Source: Bdellovibrionales bacterium (GTDB lineage Bacteria; Bdellovibrionota; FAC87; UBA2466). From it: DNA of 39,911 nt. The stretch spans positions 1 through 39,911 of the forward strand of contig SXPJ01000001.1 in assembly GCA_005776395.1 (NCBI GenBank). The letters are read 5' to 3'. The notes under the pieces are model-generated. The model was not told where the DNA came from. It worked only from the letters and a program-made list of their open reading frames with translations, and searched no databases. Made by a program: the position numbers and the translations under genes. Of this stretch, positions 1-7,788 are shown piece by piece (within the stretch, counting starts at the first letter, position 1; each line of letters starts with the position of its first letter).

Positions 1-2
1 AC

Positions 3-62
3 GCATTTCGCTATGAGATGAGTTCTCTTAATAGGCAAGAACAGGTTTCTTTGATATTCTAA
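3..62 (+). CDS. C-terminal end of an unidentified upstream gene (partial)
   Basis: One frame is open from the window edge to a TAA at 60-62 and would encode about 19 residues ending VSLIF. The other two forward frames stop within about 20 bases. The gene downstream starts 33 bases later with its own ribosome binding site, so this may be the tail of the previous gene in the same operon. It is too short to identify and could be chance. Confidence 0.3.
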   Translation, partial: AFRYEMSSLNRQEQVSLIF

Positions 63-95
63 TTAAACCATTTTTGTTAAAAAAGGAGCTATTCC

Positions 96-779
96 ATGAA
101 ATTTTGTGTTCTGAGTTTTCTCTTCGTAACCTCCCTAATACGTGCTGAGGGAATGCCTCAGAATGATCAAGAGTTTATGCGCTACATGCAGGCTAAGGCA
201 GAACAGAATCAGCGAGAAGAGGAGTTTAAAAATCCCAAAAATCCTGAGATGGCAAAAGATCGGGCTATATTAGGGGATCGAAATGCAAAGATTAAGCTTT
301 TTGTTTACTCCGATTTTCAGTGCCCGTATTGCAAGCGGGGTTATGAAACGGTTGAAGAACTAAAAAAGAAATACGGGAAGAAAATAGTTGTTATGTTTAA
401 ACATCTTCCTCTCCCTTTTCACCCAATGGCCCTGCCTGCAGCTAAAAGATTTGAGGCTATTGCTCTTCAGAGTCCTAAAAAAGCCTATGCTTTTCACGAT
501 GAGGTTTTTAAAAACCAAGAGGGCATAGCTGGTGGTGAAGCCTTTTTAGACGGAGTCGTTAAAAAGGTAGGAGCTGATCTTGATCGAGTTAAAAAGGACA
601 TAGAATCTCCTGTAGTTCAAAAGCACATTAAAGCGGATCAAGAAGAGGCTCAAAAATATGGTATTCAGGGGACACCAGGTTTTGTGATAGCTGGAGTTAC
701 CATTAAAGGGGCCTATCCGATTCAAACATTCGAAGAGATCATCGAGAAACGAATGGGAAGTTCAACCTCTAAAAACTGA
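96..779 (+). CDS. Exported DsbA-family thioredoxin-fold protein
   Basis: The 227-residue protein begins with a short hydrophobic signal peptide (about residues 1-17, ending IRA). It then has a charged helical linker and a thioredoxin-fold domain from about residue 60. The active site is C76-P-Y-C79, preceded by VYSDFQ as in DsbA-like proteins, and the cis-proline motif is G192-T-P194. The CPYC pair and embedded helical domain fit the DsbA/BdbD group, which oxidises or isomerises disulfides in periplasmic proteins. An AAGGAG ribosome binding site lies just before the ATG. No DsbB partner is visible. A stand-alone DsbA-like enzyme is the best call; oxidase versus isomerase cannot be told from sequence. 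Confidence 0.88.
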   Translation: MKFCVLSFLFVTSLIRAEGMPQNDQEFMRYMQAKAEQNQREEEFKNPKNPEMAKDRAILGDRNAKIKLFVYSDFQCPYCKRGYETVEELKKKYGKKIVVMFKHLPLPFHPMALPAAKRFEAIALQSPKKAYAFHDEVFKNQEGIAGGEAFLDGVVKKVGADLDRVKKDIESPVVQKHIKADQEEAQKYGIQGTPGFVIAGVTIKGAYPIQTFEEIIEKRMGSSTSKN

Positions 780-791
780 CAAGCTCGAAAC

Positions 792-1024
792 TTAAAGAAG
801 CTCTTTGAAGCGGTCAATTGCAGTTATTACTTCAGTTTCAGTATTATAGATGTGGGGTGAAAAGACCCCGTACCACCCCAAGCTTCCTTAAGCCCTTGAG
901 TTGGATTTTCTTCAAACTGTCGTCGATATTTTTCGATAGCTTCAATAACAGGGTTGGGACAGAGAGAGAGGTTTGCAGAGTTAAAATAAAGAATCTCTCT
1001 GGGGTTTAAAAAGGGGGTTTTCAT
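792..1024 (-). pseudogene. Class V aminotransferase pseudogene with large internal deletion
   Basis: The minus strand starts with ATG at 1024 and reads an N-terminus typical of class V PLP aminotransferases of the isopenicillin-N-epimerase/kynureninase-like type (YFNSANLSLCPNPVIEAIEK, then FEENPTQGLKEAW). After about residue 50 the homology ends. In another frame the sequence continues as FSPHIYNTETEV...IDRFKELL and a TAA at 792-794, which matches the usual C-terminus of the same family (SPHIYNT...). About 300 residues, including the PLP-lysine region, are missing, and the join shifts frame. I infer a deletion pseudogene. The N-terminal ORF alone (827-1024) is not a functional protein. Confidence 0.72.
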
Positions 1025-1190
1025 CTCTTCTCGTTATCTCTCAAAAAGAGCACATTACAATGGGAAAAAAGCATTAAAAAAAGACTTCTGAATGAATATT
1101 GTTAATTGCAAAATTAAAATAAGAGAGTAAAAAGAAAATCATTGATTCGTTGAAATTCAGGCATGATTTTGTTTTAAAGGAGAAGAGCTA
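1025..1190. promoter_or_regulatory. Divergent AT-rich intergenic region upstream of speD
   Basis: This stretch separates the aminotransferase relic from speD and must hold the speD promoter. A TTGAAA with 17-base spacing to TTTAAA occurs at about 1150-1178, but it would leave almost no leader before the AAAGGAG ribosome binding site. An AT-rich block around 1100-1130 is an alternative. No hairpin or riboswitch was recognised. Confidence 0.3.
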
Positions 1191-1643
1191 ATGGATCAAA
1201 ATTACCGAGGCTGGCCCCATCTAATGTGTTCGGGGTTTGATTGTGACAAGAAATCTTTAATGTCCTTTGATGTTGTTTATTCTTTCTTGAAAACCCTTCC
1301 CGATAAGATTGGAATGCAGAGAATGGGATTGCCAATTGTTTATAAGGTCAGACCTGAAGATCATCCAGATATCGGAATTACTGGAACTGCAATTATTGCT
1401 ACCAGTCACATTAGTATCCATACTTTCCCTAAAGGGCAAAAGGACGGGAAACCCAAGCCTCGTGGAATTCAGCGTAGGGTTTTTAAGCCTTTTTTTACCT
1501 TTGATTGTTATAGCTGCAAAGATTTCGATCCCGATTTGCTTTATAACGAGCTAAAGAAAGCTTTTAAGCCAAAAACAATCGAAACTGCTTTAGTTTATCG
1601 ATTAAGGGAAGATGAAGAGCTCATAGAAGTAGAAGACTACTAA
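1191..1643 (+). CDS. speD: S-adenosylmethionine decarboxylase family protein (SpeD-like)
   Basis: The 150-residue protein carries the SpeD self-processing motif around T71-S72-H73-ISIH77-TFP. S72 is expected to become the pyruvoyl cofactor after autocleavage. H77 sits where the processing histidine lies (five residues after the serine), and C109 is the probable equivalent of the catalytic cysteine. SpeD normally makes decarboxylated AdoMet for spermidine synthesis. Two oddities: the residue before the cleavage serine is Thr rather than the usual Glu, and a basic insertion of about 14-16 residues (around K81-F101) follows the motif. No speE lies nearby. Start supported by AAAGGAG. Substrate could differ, because SpeD homologues with arginine or ornithine decarboxylase activity are known. 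Confidence 0.85.
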   Translation: MDQNYRGWPHLMCSGFDCDKKSLMSFDVVYSFLKTLPDKIGMQRMGLPIVYKVRPEDHPDIGITGTAIIATSHISIHTFPKGQKDGKPKPRGIQRRVFKPFFTFDCYSCKDFDPDLLYNELKKAFKPKTIETALVYRLREDEELIEVEDY

Positions 1644-1651
1644 ACGTAGTT

Positions 1652-3808
1652 CTATTTATTAGAATTTAAAGAAGAGGTTATCGCTTCGATAACCTCTTTT
1701 TCATTATTAAGGATCTCCAAAGCCTGTTCTACTACCGAGTCGTCAAAATCATCAATACTCAGATAGACCACATCTTTCATAAGAGCCTTTAGCTCTTGAA
1801 CTGGCTTCAACTGACCTTTTACAAAGCGGTCTAAGAAATAAATTTTAATTGGGGACTCAATTGGAGATAGTACAAGTGCCCTGAGTGCAATCAGAAGAAG
1901 GGTCTGCTGAGTCACAGATTTGCTTTGGACCCAATCACTCATACGAATATATCTCTCAAACTCACCCTTTACACTCGAGGGGCCAGCTCCATAAAACTGA
2001 TCAAATAATAGCCTTCGACTATCAATAGCACCGCTGACAAGCAGTTGACTAATTACTCCGCTGAGAAGAGTCACTCCTCGATAGGTGACCCAGCGTAAAC
2101 CAAATGAAGGGATGAGCATGACGGGTTTAGAGATCCCCCCTACAATAACCGTAGAAGATATTGAATAAAGGAACTGTGAATTCACATGACTTCCCTTTTC
2201 ATCGGTCCATACGCAGGCATCTTTTCCTTCAAGACTCATCTGTCTGTAACCGCAGTCGAATATCAAGGTCATTAGAATATCAGCCCCGTAGTTACTGATA
2301 AGAACCTTAGGATTTTTGTACCAAGACTCTAGCCATTTTTGAGCTAAGAATTGTGGAAGTGCCACCAGCTTACCAGGCAGCTGTATCAGGTAACTTTTAG
2401 TAGCCTGTAGAGATCCTTGCACACCTAATGTCTGAATTGTTTTTCCGGCGGACATTGTGGCACTTAAAAGGCTTTTGGCGGCTACTAGAGCTTCATGGGC
2501 GCTATAGACAGAACTTCCCACAATTACAGGCATAACCGCTGCCAATGGAAATGACTGGTAAGCGGCCCCTACGATATAGTCGAACGTGTCAGCAACGCTA
2601 AACGGAAGATTCTGAGCCTTTCGACTTTTATAATCCAAGTAAGCCGCTCTTGCACCCAGCCCTGAGTAGGTTGAAATAGTAAGTAGGCTGATGGCCGCAG
2701 AGGCATTGGCAGCTGTCGCAAGGCTTCCTCCTACGAAAGTGAAAGATGCAGTTTCAGCGGGTAACGCCAAAAACCAGGTGCTTTTTACTAATAGGGCACC
2801 TCCTGCATACATTCCTACGGGAACTAGAACTGGAGCCCATCTGTATTTGTACATTTTTTCATAGACGCCGATCTCTCTATTTAATACGGCTTTGTCTTTA
2901 TCAAGCATTAGCTGATAAATCTTTAAGTACTCCTTAAGATCAACTCGGAGTTTTCGAGCAAAGGAAATATGGCGTAAAAAAAGATCGAAGAAGCCATCGT
3001 TTTTTACCTCTCGAAGTGATTTTTCATAAGGTGAGCCAAAGTATCGCCACCAAGAGCCACGCCATAAGGAATCTTCCCCGAAGAATAGGCTCGGTTTCCA
3101 TTCCAAATAATCTTTGGCTAATTGGATAGATTTTTCAAAATTAGCTTTAGCAATTTTAGGATAACTCCCCTCAACAAGCAGCTCTTGGTTATCATCCCCT
3201 TTTTTAATGAATCCATTAGAATCAAAAACATAATCATATAAGGTCATGGGTTGGAAGGAATGGCCCAAGAATATAAATCTACCTAAAAATACGGCCTCGT
3301 TTTTTTGCTCAGCTACAGCATTGAGACTAGTTGTGATCTTTTCAATCGCGTTGTCTTTTAATTTGTTGTTTTCTGATAAGGTGGTTATGAAATCGGACGC
3401 TAGACCTAGTTTCTTGAATCTAGATTGGTAAAGATTATTAATACCCTTGATATTGTTTTGAGTCCTGGTGGATTCAGAAGATCTTAGCTCTAAAAAGTAT
3501 TCCAAAGTGGCAAGTTGTTGCATCAGCCCCTGAGTATCAAACATACCTACAGAAAAATAGAATCGGCATTCATTGTCTTCTGCGTAATTCGAGAGAGCCT
3601 TATCTAATCTAGAGACGGTTTCATTTCGATTCCCTAAATCGAAACCTTGATTAATGAGTTCGGCTAGGAATTGATTTCCTTTTTGATAATCAGATTCGCA
3701 AGGGGTTGGAATGGGTATTTTTGAGTAGAGGGTTTCGCTGGCCGAGCTGCTTGTAGAAAGTAAAAAGCTTAGTATTAAACCTACGCCTAGAGCATGAAAT
3801 GAAGCCAT
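1652..3808 (-). CDS. Large exported protein of unknown function
   Basis: The 718-residue protein has a clear signal peptide (about residues 1-23, ending SSASA). Residues 24-320 are polar and mostly helical. A hydrophobic middle region (about 325-480) has several Ala/Gly-rich segments that could be membrane helices, for example around VLVPVGMYAGGALLV and FPLAAVMPVIVGSSVY. A further hydrophobic stretch lies near residues 545-600, and the C-terminus is charged. I recognise no domain or catalytic motif. It is probably an envelope protein restricted to this lineage. The neighbouring genes give no functional clue. It ends 8 bases from convergent speD. Confidence 0.75.
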   Translation of the reverse strand: MASFHALGVGLILSFLLSTSSSASETLYSKIPIPTPCESDYQKGNQFLAELINQGFDLGNRNETVSRLDKALSNYAEDNECRFYFSVGMFDTQGLMQQLATLEYFLELRSSESTRTQNNIKGINNLYQSRFKKLGLASDFITTLSENNKLKDNAIEKITTSLNAVAEQKNEAVFLGRFIFLGHSFQPMTLYDYVFDSNGFIKKGDDNQELLVEGSYPKIAKANFEKSIQLAKDYLEWKPSLFFGEDSLWRGSWWRYFGSPYEKSLREVKNDGFFDLFLRHISFARKLRVDLKEYLKIYQLMLDKDKAVLNREIGVYEKMYKYRWAPVLVPVGMYAGGALLVKSTWFLALPAETASFTFVGGSLATAANASAAISLLTISTYSGLGARAAYLDYKSRKAQNLPFSVADTFDYIVGAAYQSFPLAAVMPVIVGSSVYSAHEALVAAKSLLSATMSAGKTIQTLGVQGSLQATKSYLIQLPGKLVALPQFLAQKWLESWYKNPKVLISNYGADILMTLIFDCGYRQMSLEGKDACVWTDEKGSHVNSQFLYSISSTVIVGGISKPVMLIPSFGLRWVTYRGVTLLSGVISQLLVSGAIDSRRLLFDQFYGAGPSSVKGEFERYIRMSDWVQSKSVTQQTLLLIALRALVLSPIESPIKIYFLDRFVKGQLKPVQELKALMKDVVYLSIDDFDDSVVEQALEILNNEKEVIEAITSSLNSNK
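1672..1702 (+). terminator. Rho-independent terminator of speD, inside the convergent gene
   Basis: A perfect 12-bp stem (AAGAGGTTATCG / CGATAACCTCTT, CTT loop) is followed by a run of T on the plus strand, 28 bases after the speD stop. It lies within the last codons of the convergent minus-strand gene, where it encodes KEVIEAITSS. It is a strong terminator for speD. Confidence 0.8.
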
Positions 3809-4053
3809 TCTACCCCTCCAAAGTTTGGACGGGTTTTAACAAATAGCCGAATTTAATGCAATGCATAAAAATGAGAATGAGGGTAATTTCCGAGGTTGAT
3901 AGAAAATAAATTTGTAAATAATCATTGTAAAAACAACTAGTTGTAATGTTTTTGCTTTTGGTGTTGTCACAACTGTAAAAACCACACCGTCCCCTAATCA
4001 TAGCTTAAAAATGAAGTACTAGATTGTAAGCAGATTCTTATTTAGGGGGGGAG
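3809..4053. promoter_or_regulatory. Divergent promoter region with a 12-bp palindrome
   Basis: The region separates the exported orphan (minus) from the LolA-like/ABC operon (plus). It contains a perfect palindrome ACAACTAGTTGT at 3933-3944. A GTTGTCACAAC mini-hairpin lies about 25 bases further on, and several TTGTAA/TTGTAAA motifs surround both. An AGGGGGGAG ribosome binding site precedes the ATG at 4054. The palindrome has the form of a dimeric repressor site but no regulator gene is adjacent. Confidence 0.4.
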
Positions 4054-4857
4054 ATGCAAAAATTACTAGGGTTATTAGCGCTTGTTTGTCTTCATTCTTT
4101 GAGGGCTCAGGTGGATCCCTCTGTCATAGTTCAAAAAGGTGAAGCTTTAATGAGGGGACGCTCGACTCAAATGGTGATGACGATGAATGTTAACCATGAG
4201 GCTTATCAGCGGGAACTTAAATTGCGATCTTGGACTCAAGGAAAAGACAGATCTTTGGTGGTCATTTTATCTCCAGCTAAAGAGACGGGTGTGTCTTCTC
4301 TTCGCATTGAGAATCAAATGTGGAATTTTTTTCCTAAGACGGAACAGACTATTCGTGTCCCCACCTCAGTTATGCTTCAATCCTGGATGGGGAGCGATTT
4401 TACTAATGATGATTTAATGAAATTAAGTTCTCTTTCTACTGATTACACGCATACCTTTATTCGGAGTGAAAAATCTGGCAAAGACAAACTCAATTTAATT
4501 GAATGTCAGCCGAAACCTAATGCTCCTGTTGTTTGGGGGAAAATAAATTACTGGGCAAGATCTTCGGATAATCTTCCTGTGAAAGAGGAATACTATGACG
4601 AAAAGGGGAAGCTTGTAAGAACCCTTACTTTCTCTAAATTTAAAAAAATGGATGATAGAGTTATTCCCACAGTTTTAAAAATTAAAAATGTGGATTCTTC
4701 TAAAGATGAGACAGTTGTGACCTACGATAAAATTCTATTTGATAGAAAAATTGAATCTCATTGGTTTGAAAAAGAATCGCTAAGAAACTCCTCTCAGGAT
4801 GGTTTGAATTTAGCTGTAGGTGGGTCTCAGGAATCTCTTGATAAAGCTAATCCTTAA
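4054..4857 (+). CDS. LolA-like outer membrane lipoprotein-sorting protein
   Basis: The 267-residue protein has a signal peptide (about 1-18, ending LRA) and resembles the LolA_like family (often annotated outer membrane lipoprotein-sorting protein). The supporting pattern is GEALMRGRSTQM early on, then SLVVILSPAKETGVSSLR, MWNFFPKTEQTIRVP and the MLQSWMGSDFTNDDL block, which is highly characteristic of this family. Such proteins have a LolA/LolB fold that holds an acyl chain or lipid in the periplasm. It is followed 8-11 bases later by an FtsX-type permease and then a LolD-like ATPase, so the three probably form one transport system. Substrate is unknown. Confidence 0.85.
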   Translation: MQKLLGLLALVCLHSLRAQVDPSVIVQKGEALMRGRSTQMVMTMNVNHEAYQRELKLRSWTQGKDRSLVVILSPAKETGVSSLRIENQMWNFFPKTEQTIRVPTSVMLQSWMGSDFTNDDLMKLSSLSTDYTHTFIRSEKSGKDKLNLIECQPKPNAPVVWGKINYWARSSDNLPVKEEYYDEKGKLVRTLTFSKFKKMDDRVIPTVLKIKNVDSSKDETVVTYDKILFDRKIESHWFEKESLRNSSQDGLNLAVGGSQESLDKANP

Positions 4858-4868
4858 AGGGGAGTGTG

Positions 4869-6110
4869 ATGAATATCTATTTTCTTAGGCTTTGTTGGAA
4901 AAATATTTGGCGAAACAAACGTCGAACATTTATTACTGTGAATGCCATTGGACTTGGAGTGATGGCATTAGTTTTCTTGCGGAACTATTACGATTCCTTT
5001 CATGAACAGGTTATTCATAACATTATTAGATATCACAGTGGTCATTTGGCTGTTTCGATGAAAGACTTTGAGAAAAATAATTCAGCTCAATTGTTTATTA
5101 AGAATTCTAATCCACTAACTGAGTGGTTAAAGAATCAAGAAAATATTTTGGCTATGAGTGAGAGGGTTGTTTTTTCTGGATTAGCCTCCTCGGCTAGAGG
5201 TTCAACTAATGTGATGGTTATGGCAGTGGATCCTGAAGCGGAATCTAAAGTTACCGATTTTGCAAATCGAATTACTAGTGGAACTTTTTTTGCTGATCAC
5301 AAAGATAGATCGATTGTTCTAGGATCTAAGGCTGCAGCGACCCTCAACGCAGATCTTGGTTCGAAAATAGTTCTACTCACTCAAGGGGTGGACGGCTCGA
5401 TTGGCAATGAACTTTTTTTAGTGACTGGAATTTTTGAGACTAGTTCGGAGGCAGATAAATCATTAGCCTTCATTCAGTTAAAAGAGGGGAGAAGTATCAT
5501 TAGTTTAGAAGAAAAAAACGCCCATCAATTAGCTGTAGTTCTTAAGAATGAAGATCTTTTGAACGAATTTCGCACTGAGTTTGAGTTGCTTGAAGGAAAA
5601 GAACCCCATGTTCAGATGCTTTCATGGAAAGAGTTACAACGACCGGTGGTCGCTATGATTGAACTGGATCGAGCGGTGAATCGTATGCTGATGTTCTTAA
5701 TTCTTGGGGTGGCCGCCTTGGGTATCGCTAATTCTATATTAATGAGCATTATGGAACGAACCCGAGAATTTGGAGTGATGCTGGCGATAGGAACGGCGAA
5801 AGAGGAGGTGATTAAAATGGTGATTACCGAAACTCTAATGCTCACTGGAGTGGGGGTTGTCTTAGGTAATCTTTTTGGTGTTTTAATTACCGGTTTCTTT
5901 AATCAGGTAGGTTTTGATTTGAAATGGCTAACCTCGAAGGATTTTGTGATTCAGGGGGCTGTCGTTCAGACGGTTAGCTATCCGACAGTTAGATTTTATA
6001 ATAGCTTAGTCGTAACCACAGTTATTATTTTTTTAGCCCTGATCGTTTCCTACTTTCCGGCCAGACAGGCCGGGAGATTAACCCCCATTAAAGCTTTAAG
6101 GAGCCACTAA
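4869..6110 (+). CDS. FtsX/MacB-type ABC transporter permease
   Basis: About 413 residues with the classical topology of LolC/MacB/FtsX permeases. A first membrane helix (about 20-40) is followed by a large periplasmic domain (about 45-265) and three C-terminal helices (around LMFLILGVAALGIANSILMS, LMLTGVGVVLGNLFGVL and VVTTVIIFLALIVSYFPA). The ending PARQAGRLTPIKALRSH matches the family's coupling C-terminus. The frame opens with GTG at 4866 directly before ATG at 4869; I prefer the ATG because it is better spaced from AAAGGGGAG. The stop overlaps the ATPase start (TAATG), indicating translational coupling. Confidence 0.9.
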   Translation: MNIYFLRLCWKNIWRNKRRTFITVNAIGLGVMALVFLRNYYDSFHEQVIHNIIRYHSGHLAVSMKDFEKNNSAQLFIKNSNPLTEWLKNQENILAMSERVVFSGLASSARGSTNVMVMAVDPEAESKVTDFANRITSGTFFADHKDRSIVLGSKAAATLNADLGSKIVLLTQGVDGSIGNELFLVTGIFETSSEADKSLAFIQLKEGRSIISLEEKNAHQLAVVLKNEDLLNEFRTEFELLEGKEPHVQMLSWKELQRPVVAMIELDRAVNRMLMFLILGVAALGIANSILMSIMERTREFGVMLAIGTAKEEVIKMVITETLMLTGVGVVLGNLFGVLITGFFNQVGFDLKWLTSKDFVIQGAVVQTVSYPTVRFYNSLVVTTVIIFLALIVSYFPARQAGRLTPIKALRSH

Positions 6111-6772
6111 TGAATATTCTTGAATTTCGAGAGGTCAGTAAGTTTTACAATCAGGATAGTTTGGGGGTTTGCGATCTAAGTTTTTCAGTTAAAAAGGGGG
6201 AGATTGTGGCTTTAGCGGGCCCCTCAGGATCTGGTAAAACTACGGCCTTAAATATTGCAGCGGGCCTTGATGATTTTACTCAAGGGGATGTTCGGCTTTT
6301 TGATCAATCTTTGCAAAATCTCTTGCCTCATGAGGTCCTAAATCTAAGGCGAAATGATGTGGGCTTTATTTTTCAGGCCTATAATTTATTTCCGGTTCTG
6401 ACAGTTCTAGAGAATGTTGAGTATCCCTTAGCTTTAAAAGGGGTTCGATTTCAGGAACGAATAATCAAGGCAAAAGAGTGCATCAGAGAGGTTGGCCTGG
6501 AGGGTTTAGAGAATAGGTTGCCCAGTGAACTCTCTGGAGGGCAACAACAAAGGGTCGCTGTCGCAAGAGCTTTGGTTAGTGAGCCCAAGATCATTTTTGC
6601 CGATGAACCTACTGCAAACTTAGATACTGCCACAGCCGAAAAGTTGCTTTTATTGTTTCGAGAACTCAATGATAAGAACGGAACTACTTTTATATTTTCA
6701 TCTCACGATCCAAGAGTCTTGAAACTTGCGGATCGAGTTATTGTTTTAGCAGATGGAAGACTGATGAACTAA
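6110..6772 (+). CDS. LolD/MacB-type ABC transporter ATP-binding protein
   Basis: The 220-residue nucleotide-binding subunit has all motifs: Walker A GPSGSGKTT (about residues 37-45), Q-loop FQAYNLFP, signature LSGGQQQRVAVARAL, Walker B IIFADEPTANLD and switch histidine SSHD. Spacing and the TANLD ending of Walker B are typical of the LolD/FtsE/MacB subfamily, which drives mechanotransmission rather than substrate passage. It partners with the permease immediately upstream. The last four bases overlap the end of the convergent methylase gene. Confidence 0.93.
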   Translation: MNILEFREVSKFYNQDSLGVCDLSFSVKKGEIVALAGPSGSGKTTALNIAAGLDDFTQGDVRLFDQSLQNLLPHEVLNLRRNDVGFIFQAYNLFPVLTVLENVEYPLALKGVRFQERIIKAKECIREVGLEGLENRLPSELSGGQQQRVAVARALVSEPKIIFADEPTANLDTATAEKLLLLFRELNDKNGTTFIFSSHDPRVLKLADRVIVLADGRLMN

Positions 6773-7620
6773 TGAGTAGGGGGAGTCGCTAACACCTCGT
6801 GAATAGGTCCACGAAGATGGCTTTTAGAGTTAATACTTCTTCTAGCTTTAATAAAGTGGATTTGCCAATCCTGATAGAGATCCAAAATTAATGGAGCTGA
6901 TGAATTTGAGATGGCTACAATAGCTCCACGATGGGTGGCCTCTTCACATGCATTTTTTAACCTAATCTGTTCTTTATGAGAAAATCCACCTGCAGTATAA
7001 GTATTAAATGAAGCCGTTCGAGAGAGCGGGGAGTAAGGAGGATCACAATAGACAAAATCCCCCTTTTTAGCCATTCTGATTACCTTTTCAAAATCTAAAT
7101 TTTTTATCTGTGTTCTCTTTAATCGTTTAGAAACTCTCTCCAGGTTATTGGCTTCATAAAGTAAGGGGCAATTCTTTCTCTTGCCGAAAGGAACATTAAA
7201 CTCTCCTTTTGAATTAAGCCGATAAAGTCCATTAAAGCCCGTTTTATTCAAAAAGATGAATCTTGCAGCTCGAGAGACCGGAGTTCTTGAACGCGAGGTT
7301 CTAAGTTTGTAGTAAAACTCTTCGCAATATTGCTTCGAGTACCTATCTAACAACTTAGCTAGCTCACGGGGCTGGTCCCTTAGAACACAGTACAACTCAT
7401 AAAGTTCAGGATTGGCATCATTAATAATAGCTGGGCAATTCGGATTCAGGGCAAAATAGATAGCTCCAGCCCCCAAAAAGGGTTCAATATATCGGTTAAA
7501 TTTTTCCGGAAAGCGTGGAATAAGCTGAGTCAGAAGCTGAGATTTTCCTCCTGCCCATTTTAGAATGGGGCGATCTCGATGATCTAAATTAAATAGTTCT
7601 AAACGTTTCGAGTTCGCCAT
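6769..7620 (-). CDS. dam: DNA adenine methylase (Dam, D12 class)
   Basis: The protein of about 283 residues has the alpha-class N6-adenine methyltransferase layout. The AdoMet-binding motif AGGKSQL is near the N-terminus, followed by EPFLGAGAIYFAL, then a target-recognition region, then catalytic DPPY in FVYCDPPYSPLSRTASF. Length and order match Dam, which methylates GATC. A TTG at 7635 would add five residues, but the ATG at 7620 is simpler. No restriction endonuclease is adjacent, so this looks like an orphan methylase with a housekeeping or regulatory role. GATC specificity is inferred from overall resemblance. Confidence 0.88.
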   Translation of the reverse strand: MANSKRLELFNLDHRDRPILKWAGGKSQLLTQLIPRFPEKFNRYIEPFLGAGAIYFALNPNCPAIINDANPELYELYCVLRDQPRELAKLLDRYSKQYCEEFYYKLRTSRSRTPVSRAARFIFLNKTGFNGLYRLNSKGEFNVPFGKRKNCPLLYEANNLERVSKRLKRTQIKNLDFEKVIRMAKKGDFVYCDPPYSPLSRTASFNTYTAGGFSHKEQIRLKNACEEATHRGAIVAISNSSAPLILDLYQDWQIHFIKARRSINSKSHLRGPIHEVLATPPTH

Positions 7621-7788
7621 TTTCAGCCTAGTCAAATTAGAGAGTCCACTTTGTGAAGAGTTATTTAGCTCAGTAAGGGTTTTACCATAGAATATTGAAA
7701 ATCGTCACTCGGTCTTATGTAGATCCTTGGCCTGATAATTCAGTTGCGGAGTCTTGATAGAATACTGGAGTCAGGGTAGGGTGAGGCC

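Noticed and set aside
818-1009. Plus-strand ORF opposite the aminotransferase relic
   Set aside because: Composition is not protein-like and the minus strand shows clear family homology over the same bases.
3810-4001. Minus-strand 63-residue ORF in the divergent promoter region
   Set aside because: No ribosome binding site, low-complexity AT-driven sequence, and it covers a palindrome and the likely promoters.
6769-7620. Restriction-modification system around the adenine methylase
   Set aside because: Neighbours are an ABC transporter and kdsA; no endonuclease or specificity gene is present.
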